64,000 bases of DNA. Origin: Devosia litorisediminis (GTDB lineage Bacteria; Pseudomonadota; Alphaproteobacteria; Rhizobiales; Devosiaceae). Position numbers and translations under genes: made by a program. Positions 32,821 through 43,077 of the stretch are shown here, one piece after another. The stretch lies in contig NZ_JAGXTP010000001.1 in assembly GCF_018334155.1 (NCBI RefSeq), positions 248,001 to 312,000 of the forward strand, written 5' to 3'. Below the pieces are notes generated by a model. It searched no databases. It was not told where the DNA came from and saw only the letters and a program-made list of their open reading frames with translations. Every line of letters starts with the position of its first letter. Position 1 is the first letter of the stretch.

Positions 32821-34029
32821 TTGAAGACCTTGGCAAAATGGCTGGTGGTATTGGTGGTTCTGGCAGGCGCTGGTGGCGCAGCCTGGTGGTATTTCCTGGC
32901 AACACCGCAGGCGGCAACAGTGCCGACCACGGTATCCCCGTCACGCGGCGACATTGAACAGACCGTGCTGGCCTCGGGTGTGCTGCAGGCCAATTCGCTG
33001 GTCAGCGTGGGCGCCGAAGTGTCCGGGCGGATCGAAGCAGTGCATGTGTCGCTGGGACAGGACGTCAAGAAGGGCGATCTGATCGCCGAGATCGACAGTC
33101 TTGATCAGGAGAATGCGGTCAAGACCGCCCAGGCCGTGCTGGCCGGGATCGAGGCGCAGAAGCGCAGCCAGGAAGCCAGTCTGGTCAAGGCCACTGCAAC
33201 GCTCAAGCGCAACCAGCAGCTCAATGCCAATAGCCTGGTGTCGCAGACCGATCTGGAAACGGCACAGGCTGCCGTGGATTCGGCGCAGGCGCAGATCGAT
33301 CAGCTTGATGCGCAGATTGCCCAGGCAGAATTGAGCGTGGAATCGGCCGAACTCAATGTGGCGCGCACCAAGATCGTTGCCCCCAATGACGGCACCGTGG
33401 TGGCCCTGCTGGTGGAGCAGGGGCAGACGGTCAACGCCAATTCGACCATCCCCACCATCGTCAAGATCGCCGATCTTGATACCATGGTGATCAAGGCGGA
33501 AATCTCGGAAGCCGATGTGGTGCGGGTGCAGGCCGGACAACGGGTCTATTTCACCATTCTGGGTGAGCCCGATGTGCAGATCGATGCCGAACTGCGCGAA
33601 GTGGAGCCCGCGCCGACCTCGATCAATTCCGACACCAGCTCCAATGACAGCGCGGTCTATTACAACGGGCTGTTCGATGTGCCGAACCCCGATCACAAGC
33701 TGCGCATTTCGATGACCGCGCAGGTGACCATCGTGCTTGCTGAAGCGCGCGATGCGCTGACACTGAGCTCGGCGCTGGTGACGCGCAAGGATCCGCGCGG
33801 CAATAGCGTGGTGATGGTCTATGACCCCGATACCAAAGAGGTCGAGCCGCGCCGCATCGAGGTGGGGCTGAACAACAATATCATGGCCGAGATCAAGAGC
33901 GGTCTGGATGAGAGTGATCAGGTTGTCACCAGCGCGACGGCTGGCGGCCGCGGCGGACAGGCCGGCGGCGGCGCACCGGGCGGCAATCGCTTTGGTGGTG
34001 GCGGATTGCTGGGTGGTGGCCGTCCGTGA
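32821..34029 (+). CDS. macA: Efflux periplasmic adaptor subunit MacA
   Basis: This 402-residue membrane-fusion protein has an N-terminal membrane anchor (WLVVLVVLAGAGGAAWWYF), split biotinyl-lipoyl halves (VSVGAEVSGRIEAVHVSLGQ and IVAPNDGTVVALLVEQGQ), a helical hairpin of about 80 residues rich in Ala/Gln (100-175), and a beta-barrel domain. The last 28 residues are an unusual Gly-rich tail. It begins with TTG at 32821 behind GGGGTGATG. The stop overlaps the macB start by four bases. With MacB and an outer-membrane channel it exports macrolides, heme precursors or lipoproteins/siderophores. Confidence 0.88.
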   Translation: MKTLAKWLVVLVVLAGAGGAAWWYFLATPQAATVPTTVSPSRGDIEQTVLASGVLQANSLVSVGAEVSGRIEAVHVSLGQDVKKGDLIAEIDSLDQENAVKTAQAVLAGIEAQKRSQEASLVKATATLKRNQQLNANSLVSQTDLETAQAAVDSAQAQIDQLDAQIAQAELSVESAELNVARTKIVAPNDGTVVALLVEQGQTVNANSTIPTIVKIADLDTMVIKAEISEADVVRVQAGQRVYFTILGEPDVQIDAELREVEPAPTSINSDTSSNDSAVYYNGLFDVPNPDHKLRISMTAQVTIVLAEARDALTLSSALVTRKDPRGNSVVMVYDPDTKEVEPRRIEVGLNNNIMAEIKSGLDESDQVVTSATAGGRGGQAGGGAPGGNRFGGGGLLGGGRP

Positions 34030-35975
34030 GTGATCCGATCATCTCGATCCGTGGGCTGACGCGCCGGTTCCAGACCGGGGCGGAGAGCGTCACCGTGCTC
34101 AAGGAAGTCGATCTCGATATCGAGCAGGGCGAGCTGGTGGCCATTATCGGGCAGTCAGGCTCGGGCAAGTCGACGCTGATGAACATTCTGGGGTGCCTGG
34201 ATCGTCCCAGTGCGGGCACCTACAGCTTTGCCGGCAAGGAAGTGGGTCGGCTGGGTCCCGATGCCCTGGCGGCCCTGCGGCGCGAGCATTTCGGCTTTAT
34301 TTTTCAGCGCTATCAATTGCTGCCCGATCTCGATGCCATCGAGAACGTGGCGATGCCGGCGGTCTATGCCGGGGTGGATGGCGAGGCGCGGCGCGAGCGC
34401 GCCATTGCACTGTTGACCCGGCTGGGTCTGGGCGAGCGCCTGACCCATCGCCCCAATGCGCTTTCGGGCGGCCAGCAGCAGCGCGTCAGCGTGGCGCGGG
34501 CGCTGATGAATGGCGGCGAAGTCATTCTGGCCGACGAGCCGACGGGCGCACTGGATTCGCGCAGCGGCAAGGAATTGCTGGCCCTGCTCAGCGAGTTGCA
34601 TCAGGACGGCCACACCATCATCATCGTCACCCATGATCCGGCCGTGGCCGCACTGACCAATCGGGTGATCGAGATTTCCGACGGCGTGATTGTCTCGGAC
34701 ACCCGCAGCGGCGATGACCGTCCGGCAGTCAGCCCGAAGGCGCCGATGCGCAAGATTGCGCGTTGGCGCGAAGGCATTGATCGCAGTGTCGAAGCGCTGC
34801 GCATGGCGCTGCGGGCGATGATCGCCCACAAGATGCGCACCTTTCTGACCATGCTGGGCATCATTATCGGCATTGCCTCGGTGGTCAGCGTGGTGGCGCT
34901 GGGGCAGGGCAGCCAGCAGACGGTGCTGGACAATATTTCCTCGATCGGCACCAATACGATCAATGTATATCCCGGCACCGGGTTCGGTGACCGGCGATCA
35001 GGCCGCATTGAAACGCTGATGCCCACCGATGCCGATGCGCTGGCCCAGCAACCCTTTGCGGACAGCGTGACCCCGCAGGTGTCGAGCAATGCCACGGTGC
35101 TGTTCCGCAATACCTCGTCCAATGCGACTGTGACGGGGGTGGGTGAGCAATATTTCCAGGTCAATGGCCGCAGCTTTGCCGAGGGTGTTGGCTTCAACAC
35201 GACCAGCGTTGCCCAGCGCACACAGGAAGCGGTGATCGACGGCAATGCGCGCGACGCGATCTTTGTGAATGGTGAAGACCCGATCGGTCAGGTCATCATG
35301 CTGGGCAAGGTGCCGGTGCGGGTGATCGGCGTGGTCGAGACGGTGTCCGGCTTTGGCCCGGGTGGCAATTCAGCCAATGTCTATGTGCCCTATACCACCG
35401 CGATGGACCGCATTCTGGGTCAGGCGCATCTGAGCTCGATCGCGATCCGGGTGGCCGATGACTTCGACATGGCGCAGGCTGAAACCGACATCACCGAGCT
35501 GGTGACGCGGCTGCATGGCGGCACGGCCGACTTCTTTTTGATGAACACCGACACGATCCGCGACACCATCCAGTCGACCTCGGCGACGCTGACGCTGCTG
35601 ATTTCGACCATTGCGATCATCTCGCTGGTGGTGGGCGGTATCGGGGTGATGAACATCATGCTGGTGTCGGTGTCCGAGCGCACCAAGGAGATCGGTATCC
35701 GCATGGCGGTAGGCGCGCGGCGCGGCGACATCCTGCGCCAGTTCCTGATCGAGGCGGTGCTGGTGTGCTTTGTCGGCGGTGGTGCCGGGGTGGGGTTGAG
35801 TTTTGCCCTGGGGGCCTTGCTGACCATGCTGGTGCCGGGCGCGACCATGGCCTATTCGGCAGAATCAATGGTGCTGGCGATTGCCTCGGCCAGCCTGATC
35901 GGCGTGGTGTTCGGCTTCATGCCAGCGCGCTCCGCGGCCCGGCTGGACCCGGTGGAAGCCCTGGCCCGCGAATAG
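34026..35975 (+). CDS. macB: MacB-type ABC exporter (ATPase plus permease)
   Basis: This 649-residue protein has an N-terminal ATPase with Walker A GQSGSGKST, signature LSGGQQQRVSVARAL and Walker B VILADEPTGALDS. A first membrane helix follows near residue 275 (FLTMLGIIIGIASVVSVVAL), then a periplasmic MacB-PCD domain. A FtsX-like block of three helices ends the protein, containing GIGVMNIMLVSVSERTKEIGIRMAVGAR. This is the MacB mechanotransmission architecture at the usual length. It starts with GTG at 34026 overlapping macA. No outer-membrane factor gene is adjacent, so a TolC encoded elsewhere is presumed. Confidence 0.92.
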   Translation: MSDPIISIRGLTRRFQTGAESVTVLKEVDLDIEQGELVAIIGQSGSGKSTLMNILGCLDRPSAGTYSFAGKEVGRLGPDALAALRREHFGFIFQRYQLLPDLDAIENVAMPAVYAGVDGEARRERAIALLTRLGLGERLTHRPNALSGGQQQRVSVARALMNGGEVILADEPTGALDSRSGKELLALLSELHQDGHTIIIVTHDPAVAALTNRVIEISDGVIVSDTRSGDDRPAVSPKAPMRKIARWREGIDRSVEALRMALRAMIAHKMRTFLTMLGIIIGIASVVSVVALGQGSQQTVLDNISSIGTNTINVYPGTGFGDRRSGRIETLMPTDADALAQQPFADSVTPQVSSNATVLFRNTSSNATVTGVGEQYFQVNGRSFAEGVGFNTTSVAQRTQEAVIDGNARDAIFVNGEDPIGQVIMLGKVPVRVIGVVETVSGFGPGGNSANVYVPYTTAMDRILGQAHLSSIAIRVADDFDMAQAETDITELVTRLHGGTADFFLMNTDTIRDTIQSTSATLTLLISTIAIISLVVGGIGVMNIMLVSVSERTKEIGIRMAVGARRGDILRQFLIEAVLVCFVGGGAGVGLSFALGALLTMLVPGATMAYSAESMVLAIASASLIGVVFGFMPARSAARLDPVEALARE

Positions 35976-36213
35976 CGCGCCGGCGGCTTAGCGGCTCTTC
36001 ATCACTTTTTGCTGCAGGCGCGCAGGACGCTTGTGTGCGCCCCCGTGCTCACGGTAAACTGTGGGTTCAACGTCTGGGACGGACGGACATCTGTTGGTCC
36101 GAGCGCAGCGTGATTAACGCAATGTTGTCGCTCTGGATGACAATGTAAGCTTCTGCCTATCTGGTTGAAGCGTAACGGGCGGGATTGGTTCACTGCATAT
36201 AGCGCGTCGAGTA

Positions 36214-38109
36214 TTGAGTTTTTGCGCCTTGTGCGTGGCGGCCACCAGTCTGGGTATGGCCGCCGCACCTGTTGCTGCATTTGAGATTTTTGGCCTCAAG
36301 CTGTTCGAAGACCCCAATGCGGTGGACGCTGAGGTGGTGATTGCGGACCCGCAGCCCTATGTGGTCAGCGTGGCGGTCAATGGCGACGGCGCGCTTGAAA
36401 GCGTGGTGCGCAATGCGTCCTCGCTGGTGGCCGATGAAACCAAGCCTGCCTCGGGCGCGGCCGGGCTGCTGGCCAAGGCGCGGGGCGATTATCGCCGGCT
36501 GGTCGCGGCGCTTTACAATGAAGGCTATTATGGCGGCGTGGTGAGCATCCGCGTGGGTGGTCAGGAAGCGGCCAAGCTGGCCCCTGACGTCAACCTGCCC
36601 GATCCGGTCGATGTGGCCATTGTGGTCGAGCCGGGCCCCCTGTTCCGCTTCAACAGCGTTGATGTGGTCAATGCGGCGCCGATCACCAGCGATCCGTTTG
36701 ATTTTGTGCCGCCGCCATCGACGCGCGGTTTCGGTCGTGGCGAGATCGCCAAATCCAGCGTCATTCTGCAGGCCGAGCAGCTGGCCCTGCGCGCCTGGCG
36801 ACAGCAGGGTTTCCCCAAGGCTGTCATTGCCAGCCGCGAAGTGGTGGCCGACCATGCCAATAGCAGCGTGGATGTGACCATCACGGTCAATCCGGGTCGC
36901 AAGGCGGCCTTTGGCGATGTGACCGTGACCGGCACCGAGCGGATGGACCCCGAATTCGTGCGGCGTCAGACCGGGCTTGTGGTCGGCGAAGAGTATGATC
37001 CGGATACGCTGGCTCTGGCGCAAAAGCGGCTGGACCGGCTCGAAGTATTCCGCGCAGCGCGGCTTGAGGCAGCTGAATCCATCGGCGTTGACGGGCTGCT
37101 GCCCTATACGCTGATTGTCCAGGAACTGCCCGGCGCACGCTTTGGCGTGGGCGCAAATTATTCCTCGATCGATGGGCTGGGCGTAGAGGGCTATCACCTG
37201 TGGCGCAATCTGTTCGGTCAGGCCGAACGGCTGCGGCTTGATGCGCGGATCGCCAGCATCGCCTATCCGATCGATACCGAGCAGTTCGACTATTCCTTTG
37301 GCGGCACCTTCACCAAGCCGGGCATTTTCACGCCCGATACCGATCTGGTGGCGGCGGTGGCGGCCGAGCGAACGATCTATCCGACCTATACCGAAACATC
37401 GGCATCGGGGCGGCTGGGGCTGACGCATATCTTCTCCGACGAAATCACCATTGAAGGCGGCGCGTCGCTGGAGCGCAGCCGGTTTGACGACAGTTTCGGC
37501 ACGCGCGACTTCACTACGGCGGGGCTCTATGGCGGTGCCACGCTGGACTTCCGCAATGACCGGGTCGATGCGACTGCGGGCTGGTATGCCCAGGCCAGTG
37601 TCGAACCGTTCTATGAATTCCGCTTCGCCAATGCCGGCGCGCGGGTGACGCTGGAAGGCCGGACCTATTTCGGTTTTGGCGAGAATGATCCGTTCGTTCT
37701 GGCGGGCCGGATCAAGGGCGGTGCCCTGGTGGGGCCGGCCCTGTCGGAAATCTCGCCAGACAAGCTGTTCTTTGCCGGCGGCGGCGGATCGGTGCGTGGC
37801 TATGGCTACAAGTCGATTGGCGTCAATGATGGTGCGGGCAATGTGACCGGCGGGCGCTATCTGCTCGAAGGATCGCTCGAAGCGCGTATGCGTATCAACG
37901 AAGCCTTCGGCATTGTCGGGTTCCTCGACGGTGGCTATGTGGCCGCCGATGTGTTCCCGAGCATTGATGATCTGCGCCTGGGGGCAGGTGCCGGCCTGCG
38001 CTATTACACAGGGCTTGGCCCATTGCGACTGGATGCGGCGATCCCGCTGAACAAGAAGCCGGGTGACGCTGATTATGCCGTCTATGTCGGCATCGGGCAG
38101 GCCTTCTGA
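36214..38109 (+). CDS. tamA: Outer-membrane assembly protein TamA (Omp85 family)
   Basis: A 631-residue protein as counted from TTG 36214. It has a signal peptide ending near APVAAFEIFG, POTRA-like repeats (about 40-290, e.g. GRKAAFGDVTVTGTERMDPEFV), and a 16-strand barrel of the Omp85 type. The lid-loop motif is GGGGSVRGYGYKSIG. The start is uncertain: starting at TTG leaves the signal peptide without a basic region, whereas the upstream in-frame codons encode a His-x2-Arg-Arg stretch reachable only from ATA, CTG or ATT codons (36199, 36193, 36184). Its stop overlaps tamB by one base. Confidence 0.88.
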   Translation: MSFCALCVAATSLGMAAAPVAAFEIFGLKLFEDPNAVDAEVVIADPQPYVVSVAVNGDGALESVVRNASSLVADETKPASGAAGLLAKARGDYRRLVAALYNEGYYGGVVSIRVGGQEAAKLAPDVNLPDPVDVAIVVEPGPLFRFNSVDVVNAAPITSDPFDFVPPPSTRGFGRGEIAKSSVILQAEQLALRAWRQQGFPKAVIASREVVADHANSSVDVTITVNPGRKAAFGDVTVTGTERMDPEFVRRQTGLVVGEEYDPDTLALAQKRLDRLEVFRAARLEAAESIGVDGLLPYTLIVQELPGARFGVGANYSSIDGLGVEGYHLWRNLFGQAERLRLDARIASIAYPIDTEQFDYSFGGTFTKPGIFTPDTDLVAAVAAERTIYPTYTETSASGRLGLTHIFSDEITIEGGASLERSRFDDSFGTRDFTTAGLYGGATLDFRNDRVDATAGWYAQASVEPFYEFRFANAGARVTLEGRTYFGFGENDPFVLAGRIKGGALVGPALSEISPDKLFFAGGGGSVRGYGYKSIGVNDGAGNVTGGRYLLEGSLEARMRINEAFGIVGFLDGGYVAADVFPSIDDLRLGAGAGLRYYTGLGPLRLDAAIPLNKKPGDADYAVYVGIGQAF

Positions 38110-41100
38110 TGCGGCGTTTTCTGATTGCCTTGCTGGTCCTTGTGGGCCTTGGCGTGCCTGCGGCCCTGGTGGCGCAGGACGTGCTCAATATGGACAATGA
38201 TGCGCAGAAGGACTGGTTGACCAGTTTTGTGCAGGATCAGTTGTCGACCCCTGAGCGCCAGATCCGGCTATCCAATATCGATGGTGTGCTGGGCTCGGAT
38301 GTCTCGGTGCGTGAAATCACCATTTCCGATGCCGATGGCGTTTGGCTGCGGGTGAACAATGCGCAGCTGAACTGGAACCAGGCCGCGCTGTTCCTCGGCC
38401 GGCTCGAAGTCCGTTCGCTGACCGCCGATTCGATCGATTATCTGCGCAATGCTGTGGCCAGTGATCAGGTTGATCTGCCACCAGCGGAAGAGGGTGGCTT
38501 TACCGTGCCCGAATTCCCCGTGGCCATTCAGCTTGAACAGCTCAGCGTGCCGCAGGTGAGCTTTGGCGAAAGCGTCTTCGGGCTGGGTTCACAGGTGTCG
38601 CTGGAAGGCGCGTTTTCGCTTGATGGCGGCAATCTGAACACCAGTCTGGATATTGTCCGGCTTGATGGGCCGGGCGGCACGCTCAATCTGGATCTTGCCT
38701 ATGCGCAGGGCGACAGCAATCTTGACCTGGGGTTGTCGCTGGTGGAGCCCGAAGACGGGGTGATTGCCAATCTGCTCAATATTGAAGGGCGCCCGGCGGT
38801 CACGCTGACGCTTAATGGCAAGGGCCCGGTCGGCGATCTGCGCACCGAACTTGAACTACAGGCCAATGGCCAGACCGCGTTGAGCGGCGTGGCGACTGTG
38901 CGGCAGCAGGCCGAGGGTTTTGGCGTCGATGCCGATCTGCGCGGTCCCCTGTCGAACCTGATGGCGCAGGCCTATCAGCCATTCTTTGGTGCCGAGACGG
39001 CTTTGAGTGCCAATGCGCTGGTGCGCAATGATGGCGGGCTGTCGATCAGCGGACTGCGCGTGAGTGGCGGACAATTGCAGCTTGAGGCTTCGGCCGAAAC
39101 CACGACTGACAGCTTTTTGCGTGAGCTGACCCTCAACGCCATGATCAGTGATCCGGCAGGCAGCGCGGTGACGCTGCCGGTGGCGGGGGCGTCGACCAAG
39201 GTGCGTTCAGCCCAACTGACGGTTGATTATGGCGGGGCCGTCGGCAATGGCGCACCGCAGGAATGGCGCGCGAACCTCAATGTGAGCGGTTTTTCCCAGC
39301 CGGGCCTGACGGCAGATACCCTGGCGCTGGCCGTCGATGGTGTGGCGACCGCGCTCGATGATCCAACGGCGCGCATGGTGACCTTCAATGGCGATGGCTC
39401 GCTGAGCGGCATTGCGGCCGATGCGGCTATCGAAGCCGCGCTGGGCGATGAAATCGGCATTGGTATTGCCGGCCTCTACAAGGCGGGTGAGCCGGTGCAA
39501 CTGGCGCAGTTGCGCGTGGTCGGCAAGGCGCTGACGGCAGCTCTGTCGGGTCAGCTGGATGGATTGAATTTTACCGGCGATATCGGGCTGGAGACGGCCA
39601 GCATTGCGCCGTTCTCCGGACTGGCGGATCGTGATCTGTCCGGCGGGCTGACGCTGGCGGCCAAGGGGACCGTCAAGCCGCTCACCGGTGGTTTTGATCT
39701 GACGCTGGATGGTACGGGCCGCGATCTGGCGATTGGCGACGAGATTGCCGATGATCTGCTGGCAGGCACGGTCAAGCTCTCGGGCCGGGTGGCGCGCAGC
39801 AAGGCGGGCCTGACCGCTGATAATTTCCGCATCGCCAACACCCAGGTTCAGCTGCTGGCCGACGGCACCTATTCCAGCGTGCTGGCCGATTTCGCGTTCA
39901 ATCTGGATCTGAGTGATCTGTCGCTGCTGTCCGACCAGGCCAGTGGTGCGCTCAGCGTGGTGGGCACGGCCAAGGGCATGGACGATGTGATCGATCTTGA
40001 TCTCAACGCCAGTGTCCCGGCTGGACAATTGGCTGATCGGGCGCTGCGCGAGGGTGCGCTGCGGTTTGCCGGGCAATATCGCGGTGAGGTGCTGAGCGGC
40101 AAGATTTCCGGCGCGGCAGCACTGGATGGCTATCGCACGACACTGGCAGCGGACGTGAATGTGGCGCCAGCCGAGCAGTCGCTGGCCAATATCGACTTTC
40201 AGGCAGCCGGGACGCGGATCAGCGGCGGGCTGACACGTACCGAACTGACCGGGCTGATCAATGGCGGGCTCAGCGTGGTGTCGCCGGACGTGTCAGTGGC
40301 GGCAGCATTGGCGCTGCTCGATGCCAGTGGTTCGGTCAATGCCGAGATTACCCTGACGCCGGTCAAGGCCAAGCAAAGTGCCAGCATTCGCGGTGATGTG
40401 CGGGCGCTCAGCGTCAACGACATCCGGGTTGGCGCTGCGGACATCAATGCTAGCATTGCCGATCTGTTCGGGGTGCCCGTGATCAATGGCGCCATCAATG
40501 GCAGCAATATTGCCGCTGCGGGCGTCGATATCGACACGCTGAGCGCGCGGGCCAACCAGACAGGCGAGACCACCGCTTTTGACGCGCAGGCCGCGCTGGC
40601 AACAGGCACCGATGTCGATCTGGCGGGGTCGCTGACCCCGGTCGATGGCGGCTATCGTCTGGCGCTGGATCGGGCGCAATTGCAGCAGGGCACGCTCTCG
40701 GCGGCTCTGGCACAGCCAACCGTGCTGGAAGTTGCCGGTTCCGATGTGCGGCTTGATGCAGTGCGGTTCAATGTGGGATCGGGGTCGATCACGGCAAGCG
40801 GGTCGGCTGGCGAGGTGATCGACATCGCGCTCGACATCAATGCGCTGCCGCTATCGGTGGCCAACGCCGTGGCGCCCGAGCTGGGCCTGAGCGGCACGCT
40901 GAGCGGGCAGGCCCAGATTTCGGGTTCGGGCAGTGATCCCCAGGTGCGGTTCACCACCCAGGCCCAGGGCATTGGCGCTGCGGCCATCAATGATTTCGGT
41001 ATTGCGCCGCTCAGCCTGACGGCCAATGGCAGCTTTGCCAATGGCAGTGTGTCTCTGGCCTCGCTAACGGCCAATGGCGCCGGCGGGTTGACCATAAGCG

Positions 41101-42434
41101 GTTCGGGCACGGTGCCCCTGAGCGGCAATGGCCTGAACGTATCGGTGACCGGTTCGGCGCCGCTTGTACTGGCCAATCGCTTTGTTGCGGATCGCGGCGG
41201 CCAGTTGAGCGGTGTGGTCAACCTGAACGCCCAGGTCACGGGCAGTCTGGACAATCCGCAATTTGGCGGGCGGGTCTCGACCAGTGGCGCTGGCTATATC
41301 GATCCTGAACTCAATTTCCGCATGCAGGGCATTACCGGTTCGGCAAGCCTGAATGGCGACCGGCTGGTGATCGAACAGCTTTCGACCAATCTGGCGCGTG
41401 GCGGCTCGGTGTCGGCCTCTGGCTCGGTGGGGCTGAGCGGTGGTTTTCCCGCCGATATTCGCGTGGCGCTGAATTCAGTGCGCTATGCCGACGGCAATCT
41501 GTTTGTGGCGACGGTGGGGGGCAATCTTACCCTGACAGGCAATCTGACCGGCTCATCGCTGCTGGCCGGCGACGTGCGGGTGGAAGAAGCCAATATCACC
41601 GTGCCGGAGAATTTCGGTTCTGGCGCCGACCTGATCAATGTCGAACATGTGCGCGCCCCGGCTGCGGTGGAACGCACGCTGGCGCGTGCCCGGATCGACG
41701 AGACCAGTGGCGCGCCCATTCCGCAGACGCGCTCGCCGGGCATGCTGCTCGACATCAAGATCAGCGCGCCCAACCAGATATTCATCCGCGGCCGTGGGCT
41801 TGATGCCGAAGTGGGTGGCTCGGTGCGGGTCACCGGTCCGATCGGCAATATCCAGCCCGTGGGTGCGTTTTCGCTCAATCGCGGCCGCTTGGCGATCCTG
41901 GGGCAGCGCGTGACGTTTGAATCCGGTCAGGTCACCCTGGTAGGCGACCTTGATCCCATGCTGAACCTGATTGCCGTCACCGAGGGCGAGGGGATTACGG
42001 TCTATGTGACCGTATCGGGCCGCGCCTCCAATATCGATGTGAGCTTTTCCTCCAGCCCGGCCCTGCCGCAGGATGAAGTGCTCAGCCGGCTGATCTTCAA
42101 GCGCTCGATGAGCGAGCTGTCGCCACTGCAACTGGCCAAGCTGGCTGCTGCGGCCGCCGAGTTGGTGGGTGGCGGTGGCAATGGGCTGGTGGACAGCCTG
42201 CGCGGCGCTGCGGGGCTGGATGATCTCGACATCGTCACCGATGCCGATGGCAATGTCGCGGTTCAGGCGGGTACCTATCTGCAGGACAATGTCTATCTGG
42301 GCGTGCAGGCCGGGGCCGGCGGGCAGAGCAAGGTGACCATCAATCTCGATGTCACCAGCGATCTCAAGGTGACAGGTTCGGCCAGCCAGGACGGCAATTC
42401 GAGCGTCGGCGTCTATTACGAGAAAGACTACTAG
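38109..42434 (+). CDS. tamB: Translocation and assembly module protein TamB
   Basis: This 1441-residue protein has an N-terminal signal anchor (LIALLVLVGLGVPAALVA), over 1000 residues of repetitive beta-rich AsmA/TamB-like sequence, and the conserved C-terminal DUF490 region. The repeats alternate short hydrophobic strands with Gly/Asn turns such as GGSVSASGSVGLSGGF. The C-terminal region includes FEDGQVTL-like FESGQVTLVGDLDP, and SSSPALPQDEVLSRLIF, which contacts TamA. TamB forms a periplasm-spanning hydrophobic groove for outer-membrane protein or phospholipid transport. One-base overlap with tamA shows a coupled operon. Confidence 0.95.
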   Translation: MRRFLIALLVLVGLGVPAALVAQDVLNMDNDAQKDWLTSFVQDQLSTPERQIRLSNIDGVLGSDVSVREITISDADGVWLRVNNAQLNWNQAALFLGRLEVRSLTADSIDYLRNAVASDQVDLPPAEEGGFTVPEFPVAIQLEQLSVPQVSFGESVFGLGSQVSLEGAFSLDGGNLNTSLDIVRLDGPGGTLNLDLAYAQGDSNLDLGLSLVEPEDGVIANLLNIEGRPAVTLTLNGKGPVGDLRTELELQANGQTALSGVATVRQQAEGFGVDADLRGPLSNLMAQAYQPFFGAETALSANALVRNDGGLSISGLRVSGGQLQLEASAETTTDSFLRELTLNAMISDPAGSAVTLPVAGASTKVRSAQLTVDYGGAVGNGAPQEWRANLNVSGFSQPGLTADTLALAVDGVATALDDPTARMVTFNGDGSLSGIAADAAIEAALGDEIGIGIAGLYKAGEPVQLAQLRVVGKALTAALSGQLDGLNFTGDIGLETASIAPFSGLADRDLSGGLTLAAKGTVKPLTGGFDLTLDGTGRDLAIGDEIADDLLAGTVKLSGRVARSKAGLTADNFRIANTQVQLLADGTYSSVLADFAFNLDLSDLSLLSDQASGALSVVGTAKGMDDVIDLDLNASVPAGQLADRALREGALRFAGQYRGEVLSGKISGAAALDGYRTTLAADVNVAPAEQSLANIDFQAAGTRISGGLTRTELTGLINGGLSVVSPDVSVAAALALLDASGSVNAEITLTPVKAKQSASIRGDVRALSVNDIRVGAADINASIADLFGVPVINGAINGSNIAAAGVDIDTLSARANQTGETTAFDAQAALATGTDVDLAGSLTPVDGGYRLALDRAQLQQGTLSAALAQPTVLEVAGSDVRLDAVRFNVGSGSITASGSAGEVIDIALDINALPLSVANAVAPELGLSGTLSGQAQISGSGSDPQVRFTTQAQGIGAAAINDFGIAPLSLTANGSFANGSVSLASLTANGAGGLTISGSGTVPLSGNGLNVSVTGSAPLVLANRFVADRGGQLSGVVNLNAQVTGSLDNPQFGGRVSTSGAGYIDPELNFRMQGITGSASLNGDRLVIEQLSTNLARGGSVSASGSVGLSGGFPADIRVALNSVRYADGNLFVATVGGNLTLTGNLTGSSLLAGDVRVEEANITVPENFGSGADLINVEHVRAPAAVERTLARARIDETSGAPIPQTRSPGMLLDIKISAPNQIFIRGRGLDAEVGGSVRVTGPIGNIQPVGAFSLNRGRLAILGQRVTFESGQVTLVGDLDPMLNLIAVTEGEGITVYVTVSGRASNIDVSFSSSPALPQDEVLSRLIFKRSMSELSPLQLAKLAAAAAELVGGGGNGLVDSLRGAAGLDDLDIVTDADGNVAVQAGTYLQDNVYLGVQAGAGGQSKVTINLDVTSDLKVTGSASQDGNSSVGVYYEKDY

Positions 42435-42456
42435 ATCCCAACCCAATGAGGGCGCG

Positions 42457-43059
42457 ATGAGCTTCTGGGACCAGCGCTATGACCGCGCCGAATATGTGTT
42501 CGGCGAAGCGCCCAACGCCTTTCTGGCGGCCAATGCGGAGCGCCTGAAGGGTTATGGTTCGGCGCTGGCCGTTGCTGATGGCGAGGGCCGCAATGGCGTG
42601 TTCCTGGCTGAACAGGGGCTGGACGTGCTGGCCGTGGATGCCTCGCCAATTGGTTTGGCCAAGGCCGATCAGCTGGCCGAAAGGCGGGGCGTGACGCTGA
42701 CCACGCAATGCCTGGATATCGGTGCCTATGACTGGCCCGAAGCCCGGTTCGATGTGGTGGCCGCCATCTTTATCCAGTTCGCGCCGCCCGCCATGCGCGA
42801 CGCGATGTTTGCCGGCATGGTGCGCACCCTCAAGCCGGGTGGTCTGCTGTTGCTTGAAGGCTATCGCCCCGAGCAACTCGGCTATGGCACAGGCGGGCCG
42901 GGGCAGCTCGAGAACCTTTATACCGAGGCGCTGCTGCGCGCGCGCTTTGGTGCGCTCGAGATCATCTCGCTAGAGAGCTATGATGCCGAACTGAGCGAGG
43001 GATCCGCGCATGCCGGGCCGTCCGCCCTGATCGATCTGGTGGCGCGCAAGCCAGCCTAG
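42457..43059 (+). CDS. SAM-dependent methyltransferase, TehB-like
   Basis: This 200-residue protein begins SFWDQRYDRAEYVFGEAPNAFL, typical of the TehB/thiopurine-like group. It has a SAM-binding ALAVADGEGRNGVFLAEQG and the post-I acidic strand VLAVDASPIGLAKA. Helix region DVVAAIFIQFAPPAMRDAMF and PGGLLLLEGYRPEQLGYGTGGP are diagnostic for this group. Some members methylate tellurite or other small toxicants; the real substrate is unknown. It lies 22 bases after tamB and probably shares its transcript. Confidence 0.85.
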   Translation: MSFWDQRYDRAEYVFGEAPNAFLAANAERLKGYGSALAVADGEGRNGVFLAEQGLDVLAVDASPIGLAKADQLAERRGVTLTTQCLDIGAYDWPEARFDVVAAIFIQFAPPAMRDAMFAGMVRTLKPGGLLLLEGYRPEQLGYGTGGPGQLENLYTEALLRARFGALEIISLESYDAELSEGSAHAGPSALIDLVARKPA

Positions 43060-43077
43060 GGATTTGCCTCTGGCTAT

